A stretch of 64,000 nucleotides of DNA from AP-15 sp963737145 (GCA_963737145.1 CAVTRO010000003.1:62001-126000), one strand, 5' to 3'. Numbered from the stretch's first letter, positions 17,482 to 26,434 are shown. Made by a program: numbers and translations. Notes: generated by a model not told the origin, from the letters alone.

Positions 17482-18473
17482 GGAGCACTCGCTTTCAGGA
17501 TTTTCACATCGCCGATTGGCTGCCGGCGGGGTTGGGGCTCGACGATGCGATCGTCGTGCTCGCGTCGCTGGCGACCTTGGCGATGTTCTTTGCGATGTGG
17601 CAGGCGTTGCGGCCGAACAGCGCCTTCGAGCGGCGCCTCGCGCAGATCCTCGACCGCAAGGAAGCGCTGCGTCAGTCGGCGCTCGTTAACCGCCGCAGCG
17701 CACACCGCCGGACACCGGTCGGATGGATGCGCGAAGCGGTCACGCGACTCGATCTGCTGCGCTCGCGTCAGGCCGCCGAAGCGCGCCAGATGCTGGCACG
17801 TGCCGGCTTCCGATCGCAAGATGCGATGGTGAGATATCTGTTTGCGCAGATCAGCCTGCCGTTTGGCTTTGGCGCGCTGATTTTGATGGACACTTATGTG
17901 CTGCATCTGATGCCGCTGCCGTCGCAATTCGCGCTAGTGCCGTCGCTGGCGGCGGTCCTGTTCGGCTTTTACGCCCCCAAGATCTACCTGAGGAATGCCG
18001 CCGACAAACGCGCCAAGCAGCTCCAGCTGGGATTGCCCGACGGCCTCGACCTGATGGTGATCTGTGCCGAAGCCGGGCTGAGCCTCGATGCAACCCTGGT
18101 TCGGGTATCACGCGAGCTCGGCAACACCTGGCCCGAACTTGCCGAAGAGTTTGGCATCACTGCGGCCGAGCTGACCTTTCTGCCGGACCGCCGCATGGCG
18201 TTCGACAATCTGAACAACCGAACCGACTCCGACGGCATGCGCGGGGTCGTCAATACACTGCAGCAGACCGCCAAATTCGGTACGCCGCTGGCCCAGTCAT
18301 TGCGCGTCCTCGCCACCGAGATGCGCACCGCGCGCATGACCCGCGCCGAGGAGAAGGCGGCGCGCCTGCCGGCCTTGCTGACGATCCCGATGATGATTTT
18401 TATCTTGCCGACACTGTTCATCGTGCTGCTCGGCCCCGCGGCAATCAACGTGATGGACACGTTCAAGCATTAG
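17478..18473 (+). CDS. tadC: Tad platform protein TadC
   Basis: 331-residue second platform protein of the Tad pilus, also with a GspF domain (LPDGLDLMVICAEAGLSLDA, then TLQQTAKFGTPLAQSLR). Membrane helices lie near residues 25-45, 120-160 and at the C-terminus. The start at 17478 overlaps the end of tadB; the frame is open further upstream only as a shadow of tadB. It is the last gene of the pilus operon and converges with the ABC importer genes 19 bases later. No tadD or tadG follows. Confidence 0.9.
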   Translation: MRSTRFQDFHIADWLPAGLGLDDAIVVLASLATLAMFFAMWQALRPNSAFERRLAQILDRKEALRQSALVNRRSAHRRTPVGWMREAVTRLDLLRSRQAAEARQMLARAGFRSQDAMVRYLFAQISLPFGFGALILMDTYVLHLMPLPSQFALVPSLAAVLFGFYAPKIYLRNAADKRAKQLQLGLPDGLDLMVICAEAGLSLDATLVRVSRELGNTWPELAEEFGITAAELTFLPDRRMAFDNLNNRTDSDGMRGVVNTLQQTAKFGTPLAQSLRVLATEMRTARMTRAEEKAARLPALLTIPMMIFILPTLFIVLLGPAAINVMDTFKH

Positions 18474-18492
18474 CGCGGCCGGGCAGCCGAAA

Positions 18493-19299
18493 TTACTCCT
18501 TGACCCCTCCGGCAGTCAGCCCACGCACCAAATAGCGGCGCACGACGACGCTGAAGACCACGACCGGCAGCATGACCAGGGTTCCGCCGGCCGCGATCTT
18601 GCCCCACTCCCAGCCCTCGTACTGCATGAAATTGACGATCGCAACCGGCGCCGTCATCGCCTTTGTGCGCGTCAGGATCAGCGCGTAGAAGAAATCGTTC
18701 CACGACAGGATGAAGCACAACACGCCGGTCGCCGCCAAGCCCGGCGCGGCGAGCGGCAGGGCGATCAGGCGGAACCCGCTCCACACGCCGCAACCGTCGA
18801 TCCAAGCGGCCTCTTCGAGCGCGCGCGGCACGCCGTCGAAGAAATTGCGCATCATCCAGACGACGAGCGCGAGGTTGAAGGTCAAATAGATCACGACGAG
18901 CCCGGTGCGGCTGTCGATCAGCCCAAGGAACCGGTAGGCGAGAAAGAACGGGATCGTGAAGGCGACGGGTGGCGCCATGCGTGTGGCCAGGATCCACAAC
19001 GCGATGGAACGGCGTGCCCGAAAACGGCAGCGCGACAATGCATAGGCGGCTGGAACGCCGAGCAAGAGCGACAGAGCTGTGGCAGCGAGGCTGACGATGA
19101 TGCTGTTGCCGAACGAGCCGGGAAACAGTCCGGTCCACAATGCCCGGTAGTTGTCGAAAGTCGGGGTAAAGGTGAAACTCAGATCAAAAATGTCGCCGCC
19201 GGCGCGGAACGACAATTGCAGCATCCACAGGGCCGGGAACAGCACGAGCACCAGCAGCAACATCGCCGCGCCATGCACGGCCGCGCGCTCGCTATTCAT
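18493..19299 (-). CDS. Sugar ABC transporter permease, MalG-like
   Basis: 268-residue inner-membrane permease of a carbohydrate-uptake (CUT1-type) ABC importer. Six hydrophobic helices and the EAA loop that contacts the ATPase (EEAAWIDGCGVWSGFRLIAL, about residues 160-179) are visible, and the C-terminus has the usual GLTAGGVK ending. The start ATG overlaps the end of the MalF-like gene by 8 bases. It is the last gene of a three-gene set whose ATP-binding protein is missing here. Confidence 0.9.
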   Translation of the reverse strand: MNSERAAVHGAAMLLLVLVLFPALWMLQLSFRAGGDIFDLSFTFTPTFDNYRALWTGLFPGSFGNSIIVSLAATALSLLLGVPAAYALSRCRFRARRSIALWILATRMAPPVAFTIPFFLAYRFLGLIDSRTGLVVIYLTFNLALVVWMMRNFFDGVPRALEEAAWIDGCGVWSGFRLIALPLAAPGLAATGVLCFILSWNDFFYALILTRTKAMTAPVAIVNFMQYEGWEWGKIAAGGTLVMLPVVVFSVVVRRYLVRGLTAGGVKE

Positions 19300-20248
19300 C
19301 GCGCTCCACTTCGACGCCGAGCCGGCCGATGAACCAGCTCAACAGCAATACGCCGGCGACCATCAAGGTCGCGATCGCGCTGCCGTAGCCCCAATAGGAA
19401 AAATTGAACGATTCGACAAAGGCGTAATAGTTGGTCACTTCGGTCGCGGTGCCGGGCCCGCCATTGGTCAACACGTAAATCTGCGGGAACGCCTTGATGC
19501 TGTCGATCAGTCGAAAGAGGCCGGCGACGACGAGGGTCGGGCGGATATAGGGGAAGAGGGTATAGCGAAACAATGCGAGGCGGCCGGCGCCGTCGATCCT
19601 GGCGGCGTCGATCGGCTCGGCCGGGATCATCTGCAACGCCGCCAGCACCATCAGCATCGTGAACGGAAACCACTCCCAGGTGTCGGCGACGGCGATAGCC
19701 CCCAGCGCCGTATCGGGGTTGGCGATCAGCGAGTGCACCGGCAGACCGATCGCGGCGAGCCCCCGATGCATCGGGCTGACATCGGGGGTGAAGATCACCT
19801 TCCAGACCACCGCAACGACGATCGGCGGCAATACCATCGGCAAAATGAAGGCGGTGCGCACTGCTTCGAGAAAGCGCGAGCCAGCATTGAGCAGCAGGGC
19901 GACACCGAGCCCCACCGCCAGTTGCAATACGACCGTCGCAGCCGATAATTTCAGCTGGACCGCCAGCGAATTCAAAAATCGCCCGTCCGCCATCAGTGCG
20001 CGGTAGTTGCCGATCGGATCGGAGAAGTCGGCGGCGCTGTGCGGATGGACCGGGTCGAGCGGCGTCAGGCTGGTGACGACCAGGTAAATTGTCGGTCCCA
20101 GGGTTATCGCGACAAGGACGAGGAGGGCGGGAAGGAGCCCGAGGGCGAAAGCGCGCCGCTGCTCGCGCCGCCAATCCGGGAGAACTCTGCGCGCCGGCCG
20201 GCGATCGTCGGCAGCCCGTTCGATAGCGCTCGGCTGAACCGCCAACAC
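19292..20248 (-). CDS. Sugar ABC transporter permease, MalF/UgpA-like
   Basis: 318-residue permease partner of the MalG-like protein. It has six helices, an EAA loop (EPIDAARIDGAGRLALFRYT) and the conserved LTNGGPGTATEV near the C-terminal third. The GTG at 20248 is chosen because it is 5 bases after the binding-protein stop. The frame is open much further upstream, but there it runs antiparallel over nothing but the binding-protein gene in another frame and has no family similarity. Substrate is probably a sugar, polyol or glycerol phosphate. Confidence 0.88.
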   Translation of the reverse strand: MLAVQPSAIERAADDRRPARRVLPDWRREQRRAFALGLLPALLVLVAITLGPTIYLVVTSLTPLDPVHPHSAADFSDPIGNYRALMADGRFLNSLAVQLKLSAATVVLQLAVGLGVALLLNAGSRFLEAVRTAFILPMVLPPIVVAVVWKVIFTPDVSPMHRGLAAIGLPVHSLIANPDTALGAIAVADTWEWFPFTMLMVLAALQMIPAEPIDAARIDGAGRLALFRYTLFPYIRPTLVVAGLFRLIDSIKAFPQIYVLTNGGPGTATEVTNYYAFVESFNFSYWGYGSAIATLMVAGVLLLSWFIGRLGVEVERDE

Positions 20249-20253
20249 GGACC

Positions 20254-21600
20254 CTAAAGTCTGATGCCAGCCCGCTTCAGTTCGGCCAGCGAGTTCTGCT
20301 GCGCATGCTTCATTGCCGCGGCGGCAGACAACTGCCCCGAGGCGATGTTCTGGATCGCGATGTCGATCTGCTTGTCGACCTGCGGATAGACGTAGATCGT
20401 CCGGTATTTCATGTAGCCCTGTGCGCCGAGGGCGATCGTGTCGAGATAGATTTTGACGATGTCGTGCCCGTTGACGGTGAGCTTGCCCTTGAATTCCGGG
20501 CTGTCGATCAGCGAGCGCCGGGTGATCGAGCTGTAGCCGCGTTCGACGACCATCCGAGGGATGATCGGCTTCGACATCGCCCAGGTGATGAATTGCCAGG
20601 CGGCGTCCTTGTTCTTCGAGCCTGCCGGAATGCCCCAGCCATGCGTCGCGACGCCGGGAAACCGCCCCTTCGGCCCGGCCGGGCACATCGAGAAATTGCA
20701 GGTGCCCGCAACCTTGCTGTCCTTCGCGCCCATCTGCACCAGAAATATCTGGCCATTGGGTGAGTAATTGGCGCGGCCGGCTTTGAGCGTGGCGACGACC
20801 TGGTCATAGGTGTAGGAGATCACCCCGTCGGGACCGTAATCACGCAGCAGCTTGGCAAAAAAATCAGCCGCGGCGATCGATTCCGGCGTGTCGAGCACCG
20901 GCGTCAAATCCTCGGGCGGATCGCGGAACACGTTGCCGCCAAAGCCCTGCAGCCAGGGAATAAAGCTCCAACCGTAATGGTTTTCGGGCAGAAAGGCGGG
21001 GATCCCGTCTTTCATATGCACCGCCTTCATCGTGTCCGCTACTGCGTCGAAGGTGTCGGGCATCGGTTTGCCGGCTTTCTCGAACAAATCGTAGCGCGCG
21101 GCCCCGGCCATATAGATGTCGGCGGTCCATGGGATCGCATAGAGCTTGCCGGATGCGTCCCTGAATGCAGCAGTCGCGCCCGGCAGGAAATCGTCGGGTT
21201 GCCAATCGGCCGGCGTCTTCTGCAGGTCTTTGAGATACGGCTCGAGCGGGACGAACCAGCCGGCGCCGACCCAGCGGCCGATGTAGATAAAGGTGACGTT
21301 GAGCACATCGTAGGACGAACCGCCGGTCGACAGCTCGACATCGATGCGCTTATTGTAGATCGGAAAGGACGGCGTCTCGTAATTGACCTTGGCGCCGGTC
21401 GCTTCTTCGAATTGCGGGACGTAGTCGGTCAAGAGCTTGGCGTAGGGCGAGCTCCAGCAGGCGATGTTGAGTGTCGTCCCGGACAGCGGCTTGGCGCCGC
21501 CTTGCGCCGGCGCCCGGCCGGGCAACAACAGTGAGCCCGTCGCCGCGGCGCCCGCCCGCAATATTTGCCGGCGCCGCAGCCGCCGCTCTAGCAGAGTCAT
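20254..21600 (-). CDS. ABC transporter sugar-binding protein (SBP family 1)
   Basis: 448-residue periplasmic solute-binding protein. The N-terminus has twin arginines (RRRQILRAGAAATGSLLL) and an Ala-rich cut site (RAPAQG), a Tat-like signal that would export a folded protein. The core has the family-1 signs LNIACWSSPY near the start, a tryptophan-rich domain (AVPWT at the strand crossing) and TWGIPAGSKN-like loops (here HGWGIPAGSKNKDAAWQFI). The ATG at 21600 is used; an in-frame earlier start at 21684 would place charged residues before the signal. It heads the importer set. Confidence 0.88.
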   Translation of the reverse strand: MTLLERRLRRRQILRAGAAATGSLLLPGRAPAQGGAKPLSGTTLNIACWSSPYAKLLTDYVPQFEEATGAKVNYETPSFPIYNKRIDVELSTGGSSYDVLNVTFIYIGRWVGAGWFVPLEPYLKDLQKTPADWQPDDFLPGATAAFRDASGKLYAIPWTADIYMAGAARYDLFEKAGKPMPDTFDAVADTMKAVHMKDGIPAFLPENHYGWSFIPWLQGFGGNVFRDPPEDLTPVLDTPESIAAADFFAKLLRDYGPDGVISYTYDQVVATLKAGRANYSPNGQIFLVQMGAKDSKVAGTCNFSMCPAGPKGRFPGVATHGWGIPAGSKNKDAAWQFITWAMSKPIIPRMVVERGYSSITRRSLIDSPEFKGKLTVNGHDIVKIYLDTIALGAQGYMKYRTIYVYPQVDKQIDIAIQNIASGQLSAAAAMKHAQQNSLAELKRAGIRL

Positions 21601-21831
21601 CTTCTCGGCCTCTCCCAATCTCCAACGTTCCTGGCAGACCGGGCTATACTTGACAAGGCACCGGTCACCGTCTATGGCGGGCATACCCGCCTGACAGCGG
21701 TGGTCGCTTTGCCCTAAAGCGGACCCTCAGGCTTTGCGGTCTGAGCTGCTCTTACTGCCCCTCGGCGGACTCCCATGGCCGCTCCGAAGATCGGCAGGAT
21801 TGGGTGGTGAGCAGACGTCGCGCTGCCGGGG

Positions 21832-22290
21832 CTACTGCCGATCCCAGCGAGAGCGAACGTCCGGCATCCGCTGCTCATTGTCGGCGCCGTCGGTAAAGCG
21901 GATCGCGCGGAAGCCATGCGGTTTATAGAAGCGCCGGGCGCGGGCATTGGCCCGGAAGCACCACAGCTCGAGCGCCGCGACGCCGCTCGACTTCGCGGCC
22001 TCGATCAGCTGCGTTCCCGCCCCGCGCCCGATGCGATCGGGCCGGGTATAAACTGCCCTAACTCCTCGCCCTTGAGGCCGAGGAATGAGACGATGCCGGT
22101 ATCATCTTCGGCGACGGTAACCGCGCACTCTTTCAGCATCAAGTTGGCGACGTACCTGCGATAGCTCTCGAGCGTGTGCAGCATCGGCAGAAAGGTCAGC
22201 AGGCGGAACGACGCGAAATACACCTCGGCGGATCGCGTCCGCGTCCTGCTCCGTCGCACGCCGCAGCCGGGAATGGCATCGCGTTGCCTC
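21832..22290 (-). pseudogene. Broken GNAT N-acetyltransferase
   Basis: A GNAT-fold acetyltransferase can be read only by joining three frames on the minus strand. Segment 1 (about 22290-22230): LRRATEQDADAIR. Segment 2 (about 22228-22050): EVYFASFRLLTFLPML through VSFLGLKGEELGQ. Segment 3 (about 22048-21832): YTRPDRIGRGAGTQLIEAA, the acetyl-CoA loop (RGAGTQ), ELWCFRANARARRFYKPHGF, then a stop. Two frame changes are needed, so no full-length protein can be made unless both are sequencing errors. All family landmarks are in order, so the gene was complete not long ago. Confidence 0.75.
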
Positions 22291-22401
22291 CCTGCCTATC
22301 GCCGACGGCGGGCCGGGTCGATGGTCGCCCCCGCCCCCGCTTTTTGCAAGAAATACGCTCACCCTCTCTCGGGTGTCATTGCGCCTCGCGCAAATGTGCC
22401 C

Positions 22402-22861
22402 TCAAAGCGGGTTTGGGCCGACGACTTTCCAGCGGTGGTGCTCGAAAAGTTTGGCGTGTTCTTCGCCGTTGCTCGGGCGGCGCTCCGAGAGCGCCTCGAT
22501 GAGGCCTCCGGCGGCGGCCGGCGTGTAGAGAAACAGGACGCGGCCGGTTTCACTGCCGGTATTTTTCCAGGCATGCGGGATGTTGCGCGGCATGAATGCA
22601 CAGGTGCCGGGCCCGCCGGCGGTGACTTCGCCTCCGATCTTGAAGGTGAATTCGCCGGCTAGCACCCAGGCGACTTCGTCGCTGTCGTGGTGCAGATGAT
22701 GGAGGCTCGCCGTGCCGGGTGGCAGGGTTTCCTCGAACATCATGATGCTCTCATCGGTCTCGCGCCCGAGGAGCTTCAACGCAAAGGAGCGGCCAGGCGT
22801 CGGCGAGTTCGAAATGCCTCCCGCCACCCACGGGTACGACAAGGCCCTTTGCTGCGCTCAT
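22402..22861 (-). pseudogene. Cupin-domain protein with probable frameshift near the start
   Basis: Small single-domain cupin (about 150 residues) with motif 1 LHHLHHDSDEVAWVLAGEF and motif 2 region GPGTCAFMPRNIPHAWKNTG, so the metal-binding His and Glu residues are kept. The only good ribosome site (GAGGAGGAC) precedes the ATG at 22861, whose frame reads MSAAKGLVVPVGGGRHFELA and then ends in a stop. The cupin frame takes over near 22800 (PGRSFALKLLGRE). One base gained or lost around 22795-22805 would join them. It could also start at a TTG around 22842 without a ribosome site. Function unknown. Confidence 0.62.
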
Positions 22862-22994
22862 GCCCGTGTCCTCCTCGTATCGGAACAACCGAGGATACTC
22901 CGGAGGCGGATGCGAATTGATACAAATTTTTACGGGATAAAACTGCGCGCCCGGCAGTTTGTCTGGCAGTTGCCCAGCTCAGGGGGATCGTGAA

Positions 22995-23180
22995 ATGAAC
23001 AAAACCGCGCAGAAGCCGAACCGAGTGACGGCGGTATTTCAGGATTCGAGACTGTCTTTCGACCTGGCTCGCGGCGCGACATTCGCCCAACTGGCCGAGC
23101 GGCTCGGAAGGCTGGGCGAAGCCCATGGCGGATTGCCTTTGTCCGTCGAGCTCCGCGTACCTGTCGACAGAGCACACTAA
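22995..23180 (+). CDS. Small conserved-looking protein, 61 residues
   Basis: 61-residue soluble protein starting at the ATG at 22995, with AGGGGG about 8 bases upstream. It reads like a small ubiquitin-like or regulatory domain: VTAVFQDSRLSFDLARGAT, then FAQLAERLGRLGEAHGG and a final strand PLSVELRVPV. I recall no named family, though similar short proteins (TAVF...F.L..GATLAELAERL) appear in alphaproteobacteria. It stands alone between the broken cupin and an exported protein. Confidence 0.6.
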   Translation: MNKTAQKPNRVTAVFQDSRLSFDLARGATFAQLAERLGRLGEAHGGLPLSVELRVPVDRAH

Positions 23181-23226
23181 TTCGTGAGCGCGGCAAGCGG
23201 GCCGCGATGGCGACCCTCTCCCAATC

Positions 23227-23667
23227 TCAATTGATAATCCTCCATTGGCCTCTCGCATCGCGGCAAGCGGTGCCGTAGCGCTCGGTCGCACGGTTGCGCG
23301 AGGGCTGGGTCGCCCGGTATTCCCGGCAATATTCACCTTGCGCATTGGTCCACCCCCGCCGCGGCGTGTAGGTGATCGAGGGGCTTCCGGCAGATCCGAA
23401 GGGAGCGGAAGCACCTGAAGGCTGTGATGATGTCCCGGGCGCCGGATAAGAGGCCGGGGCTGGATAGGGCGGCGGTGGCGGGTAATAGGCGGGCGGCGGA
23501 TAAGGATAGGGCGGATACGGATACCCTATTGGAAAACCGAAGCCGAAACCGACGAACACGCGAGCTTCGGCTGGGGTTGGGGCCGAAACCGCGGCGGCGA
23601 AACCAAGCACCGCAACTATCGCCACAGCACCGAGACCGGCGGCGCGGCCAATCTTCGTCGTGATCAT
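23227..23667 (-). CDS. Exported Pro/Tyr-rich protein with surface-antigen-like tail
   Basis: 146-residue secreted protein. The signal peptide (about 1-35) ends at PAEA/RV. A low-complexity stretch of PYPP and YPPP repeats covers about residues 48-80. The C-terminal 45 residues have two cysteines in GEYCREYRATQ ... GTACRDARGQWRI, which resembles the end of the rickettsial 17-kDa surface antigen family (common in alphaproteobacterial envelope proteins). Probably periplasmic or outer-membrane associated; role unknown. Confidence 0.72.
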   Translation of the reverse strand: MITTKIGRAAGLGAVAIVAVLGFAAAVSAPTPAEARVFVGFGFGFPIGYPYPPYPYPPPAYYPPPPPYPAPASYPAPGTSSQPSGASAPFGSAGSPSITYTPRRGWTNAQGEYCREYRATQPSRNRATERYGTACRDARGQWRIIN

Positions 23668-23742
23668 CAGGCACCTCCGAGTGTTCGTAAAACGAAGTTA
23701 AGGTAATTCCGAGCCAACATAAATACGCAGCCGCAGCCTCGA

Positions 23743-25005
23743 ATGTCCCTCCGCAGCCGGTTTCTGACTTGGCTCCGCGATCGCGTTGCAATGGATCGCC
23801 TGCCTCTCCGCATCACGTTTTGGGACGGGGAAGTCTTCGAGTTCGCTGCCGAACCGCAGGTTACCATCGCCCTGCGCACGCCGCGGCTGATGCGCTACGT
23901 CCTGACGGGCGACATCGCGGGGTTGGGCCGGGCCTATGTCGAGGGCGAGATCGATGTCGAGGGCCGCCTCCAGGACATTCTGCAAATCGGCATCGCGCTT
24001 GCCGAGCGGCTCGGCAAACCCTCGCCGTTGCGCGTTATCGCGCGGCTGGCCGGCCGTCGCCGGCACGGCGTGGCCGGCGATGCGGCAGCCGTGCGCTATC
24101 ATTACGACGTTTCCAACGATTTCTATTGCCTCTGGCTAGACCGCAACATGATCTATTCGTGCGCCTATTTCAAAACCGGCGAGGAGGATCTCGACACTGC
24201 GCAAGAGCAGAAGCTCGAGCATATCTGCCGTAAATTGCGGCTTCGGGCGGGTGAGCGGCTGTTGGATATCGGCTGCGGCTGGGGCGGATTGCTGTGCTGG
24301 GCGGTGCAGCGCTACGGCGTCGAAGGGGTCGGTATCACGTTGAGCGACCAGCAATTCACCTATGCACGCGACCGCGTCGCGACGCTGGGGCTCGGCCAGC
24401 AGATCGAAATCCGCCGCCAGGACTATCGCGAAGTGCCGGGTGAGGCGCTCTTTGATAAGGTCGTGTCGGTCGGCATGTACGAGCATGTCGGCATCGCTAA
24501 CCTGCCCACGTATTTCGGGGCGATCGCACGATTGCTGCGGCCCGGCGGCGTCGCGCTCAATCACGGGATTACGACGACCGACCGCGACGGCCAAGCTCAG
24601 GGCCCGCCCGGCGGCGAATTCATCGACCGGTTGGTATTTCCCGGCGGCGAGGTGCCCCACATATCGCGTGTTCTGTATGAGGTGGCCGGCACCGGGCTCG
24701 AACTCCTCGACGTCGAAGATCTGCGCCCGCACTACCCGCCGACGTTGCTGCATTGGACGCGGCGCCTCGAGGCGCAGAGCGACAAAGCCATCGAAGCCGC
24801 CGGCGTGCAGCGCTATCGGATCTGGCGGATGTACATGCCCGCAATGGCCTATGCATTCGACCGCGGCTGGCTTTCGGTCCATCAGGTTCTGGCGCAGAAG
24901 AATCACGCAGGCGGATTGTCGCCGCGCCCCTGGACCCGCTCCTATCAATACCAGCCGGCCGCACTATTACGGCTGACCAAAGGTCTGGACTGGGGCGGTC
25001 TTTAA
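23743..25005 (+). CDS. cfa: Cyclopropane-fatty-acyl-phospholipid synthase
   Basis: 420-residue CFA synthase that adds a methylene group from SAM to the double bond of membrane phospholipid acyl chains. Visible are the family entry AVRYHYDVSNDFYCLWLD, MIYSCAYF, the SAM loop LLDIGCGWGGLLCWAV, GVGITLSDQQ and the later SVGMYEHVG. The N-terminal part (first 110 residues) is the lipid-binding SCP2-like domain usual for bacterial CFA synthases. Length is normal. The gene is monocistronic and intact among decayed neighbours. Confidence 0.92.
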   Translation: MSLRSRFLTWLRDRVAMDRLPLRITFWDGEVFEFAAEPQVTIALRTPRLMRYVLTGDIAGLGRAYVEGEIDVEGRLQDILQIGIALAERLGKPSPLRVIARLAGRRRHGVAGDAAAVRYHYDVSNDFYCLWLDRNMIYSCAYFKTGEEDLDTAQEQKLEHICRKLRLRAGERLLDIGCGWGGLLCWAVQRYGVEGVGITLSDQQFTYARDRVATLGLGQQIEIRRQDYREVPGEALFDKVVSVGMYEHVGIANLPTYFGAIARLLRPGGVALNHGITTTDRDGQAQGPPGGEFIDRLVFPGGEVPHISRVLYEVAGTGLELLDVEDLRPHYPPTLLHWTRRLEAQSDKAIEAAGVQRYRIWRMYMPAMAYAFDRGWLSVHQVLAQKNHAGGLSPRPWTRSYQYQPAALLRLTKGLDWGGL

Positions 25006-25450
25006 CCCTGGAAAACAGCCGCGAGGCTCGCAGAACGCGACGATCGCAACGGTTGGCAACGAAATGGCCGGCTGACGATCGCGCAGAACAGGATGTAGAG
25101 CCGCTCCCGTTCGTCCGATTCATCAGCCTGCTGTGGCGGGCCGAGGTTTGCGCACTGATCGGCGCTTTGGCTCGCACTCCGGATTTCTCAATATGGCTCA
25201 AACAAAAACCACTGCCGCTCTTCTATCGATTGCTTTGTTGAGCGGCATCACACTGTTCGGCGCTATCACGTACCTCGAGCGGGAGAGAGGTCTGCTCTTC
25301 CTGGAATTGGGACGTGCATCTGGCTTGGCTTCGATAGAATTGACGTCGGAAATGCGGAGGGGCTGCCCGCCGGCCAGTCACCGCGAGCAACGCACATCGT
25401 TTGGGAGTTCCCGAAATTCCGGCCTATAATCTGTTCCGGTCGCCACTGCG
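25006..25450. other. Spacer with one doubtful small membrane ORF
   Basis: 445 bases downstream of cfa without a secure gene. A plus-strand frame from the ATG at 25193 to 25429 (78 residues) has a hydrophobic stretch (TAALLSIALLSGITLFGAI) and could be a small membrane peptide, but it has no ribosome site and its C-terminal half looks random. Nothing else, including repeats or an RNA gene, is evident. Confidence 0.3.
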
Positions 25451-26090
25451 TCACGCAGCAGCCATTACCAGTCCTTCATGCGGCCGTAGTGGAACTTCGC
25501 CGTCGATAACTTCTCCGCCGCGATCGGCAAAGGATGAGACGAGCACTCTTCCTTGCACGGGCTGAGGACGAATGACCGAGGCTGGGTCCCCACCGAGATT
25601 GCGCGCGACCAAAATTCGATCGCCAGCGTGTTCCCGGGTGTAAAGGATAGGGGCACCAGCCTAAGCTTCGGCTGCTGGCCTCGCGGTAATCGAGATTGAG
25701 CGGATTATCCCGGAACTGCGGGTCTTTCACCAGATGCCAGATGACGGCGACGCGGAAATCGTCGACGCCGCGCGGGAGCCACATCCGCATTACATCGTAA
25801 ACTGCAGCCCGCACCTCTGGATTGCGCCAGTTCAGGTCCGGCTGCGCGCAGGAATGCATGGGTAGTAGTACTGCGATGTCGCCGCGTCGAATTCCCAGGC
25901 GCTGCCGCCGAATCCGACAGCCAGTTGTTTGGCGGCCCGCCGTCGGGAGCTGGATCCCGCCAGATACCAACTGCGCTTCGGATTATCGCGTCAGGAGCGG
26001 CTTTCCGTGAACCACGGGTGCTGATCGGAAGTGTGGTTGGGAACAAGGTCGAGCAGAACCTTCACCCCCGCGCTCGCCGCCGCCGCGGAG
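25451..26090 (-). pseudogene. GH13 alpha-glucosidase (maltase) remnant
   Basis: Pieces of a GH13 oligo-1,6-/alpha-glucosidase in the right order but in several frames: GVKVLLDLVPNHTSDQHPWF (about 26075-26015), then NPKRSWYL, WRDPAPDGGPPNNWLS, GGSAWEFDAATSQYYY, QPDLNWRNPEVRAAVYDVM and FRVAVIWHLVKDPQFRDNPL (to about 25700), and the C-terminal end ILYTREHAGDRILVARNLGG to GLVMAAA (25665-25451). The N-terminus and roughly 200-250 residues of the middle are missing. In-frame stops and at least four frame changes are present. The nucleophile position, normally FRVDV, reads FRVAV. It is dead beyond doubt. Confidence 0.85.
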
Positions 26091-26236
26091 ACGCGGCTGT
26101 GACGCGTACTGGTAGGCTCGCCCGGCGCTGGTCCCGATCTCTCCGCCGGAGCAGATTTTGCCCGATCCTGCCGACTGCTGCCGGGACCGCCGTGGGAACG
26201 GTCGGCCGCGGGTGTTTTAGTGCTGCTCGACATATC

Positions 26237-26434
26237 TCACCGATCCTGCTGATAACCCTGATTTCTCGTGTTCACCGCAACATTGCCTTGGCGTCCTTGC
26301 TTATCGATGTTGCGGCGCCGCGAGGCGGCGGCATCCGACTTCAGATCAGACCCTTGCTCGACACCACTCGTACCGCCTGGCCCTTTGTCGGTGCGGCCGG
26401 CCGGCGGGACCGGGGGCAGATCCTTCTTCGACAT
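26237..26434 (-). CDS. Small basic hydrophilic protein, 65 residues
   Basis: 65-residue protein rich in Lys, Arg, Gly, Gln and Asp, with no hydrophobic core and probably unstructured: it starts MSKKDLPPVPPAGRTDKGPG and ends NTRNQGYQQDR. A clear AGGAG lies 7 bases before the ATG at 26434, which supports a real gene. Proteins of this style occur in alphaproteobacteria and are sometimes stress-induced, but I do not recognise a named family. Confidence 0.6.
   Translation of the reverse strand: MSKKDLPPVPPAGRTDKGPGGTSGVEQGSDLKSDAAASRRRNIDKQGRQGNVAVNTRNQGYQQDR

Noticed and set aside
21714..21947. Independent small gene on the minus strand
   Set aside because: It overlaps the third segment of the broken GNAT gene in another frame and shows no homology-like features.
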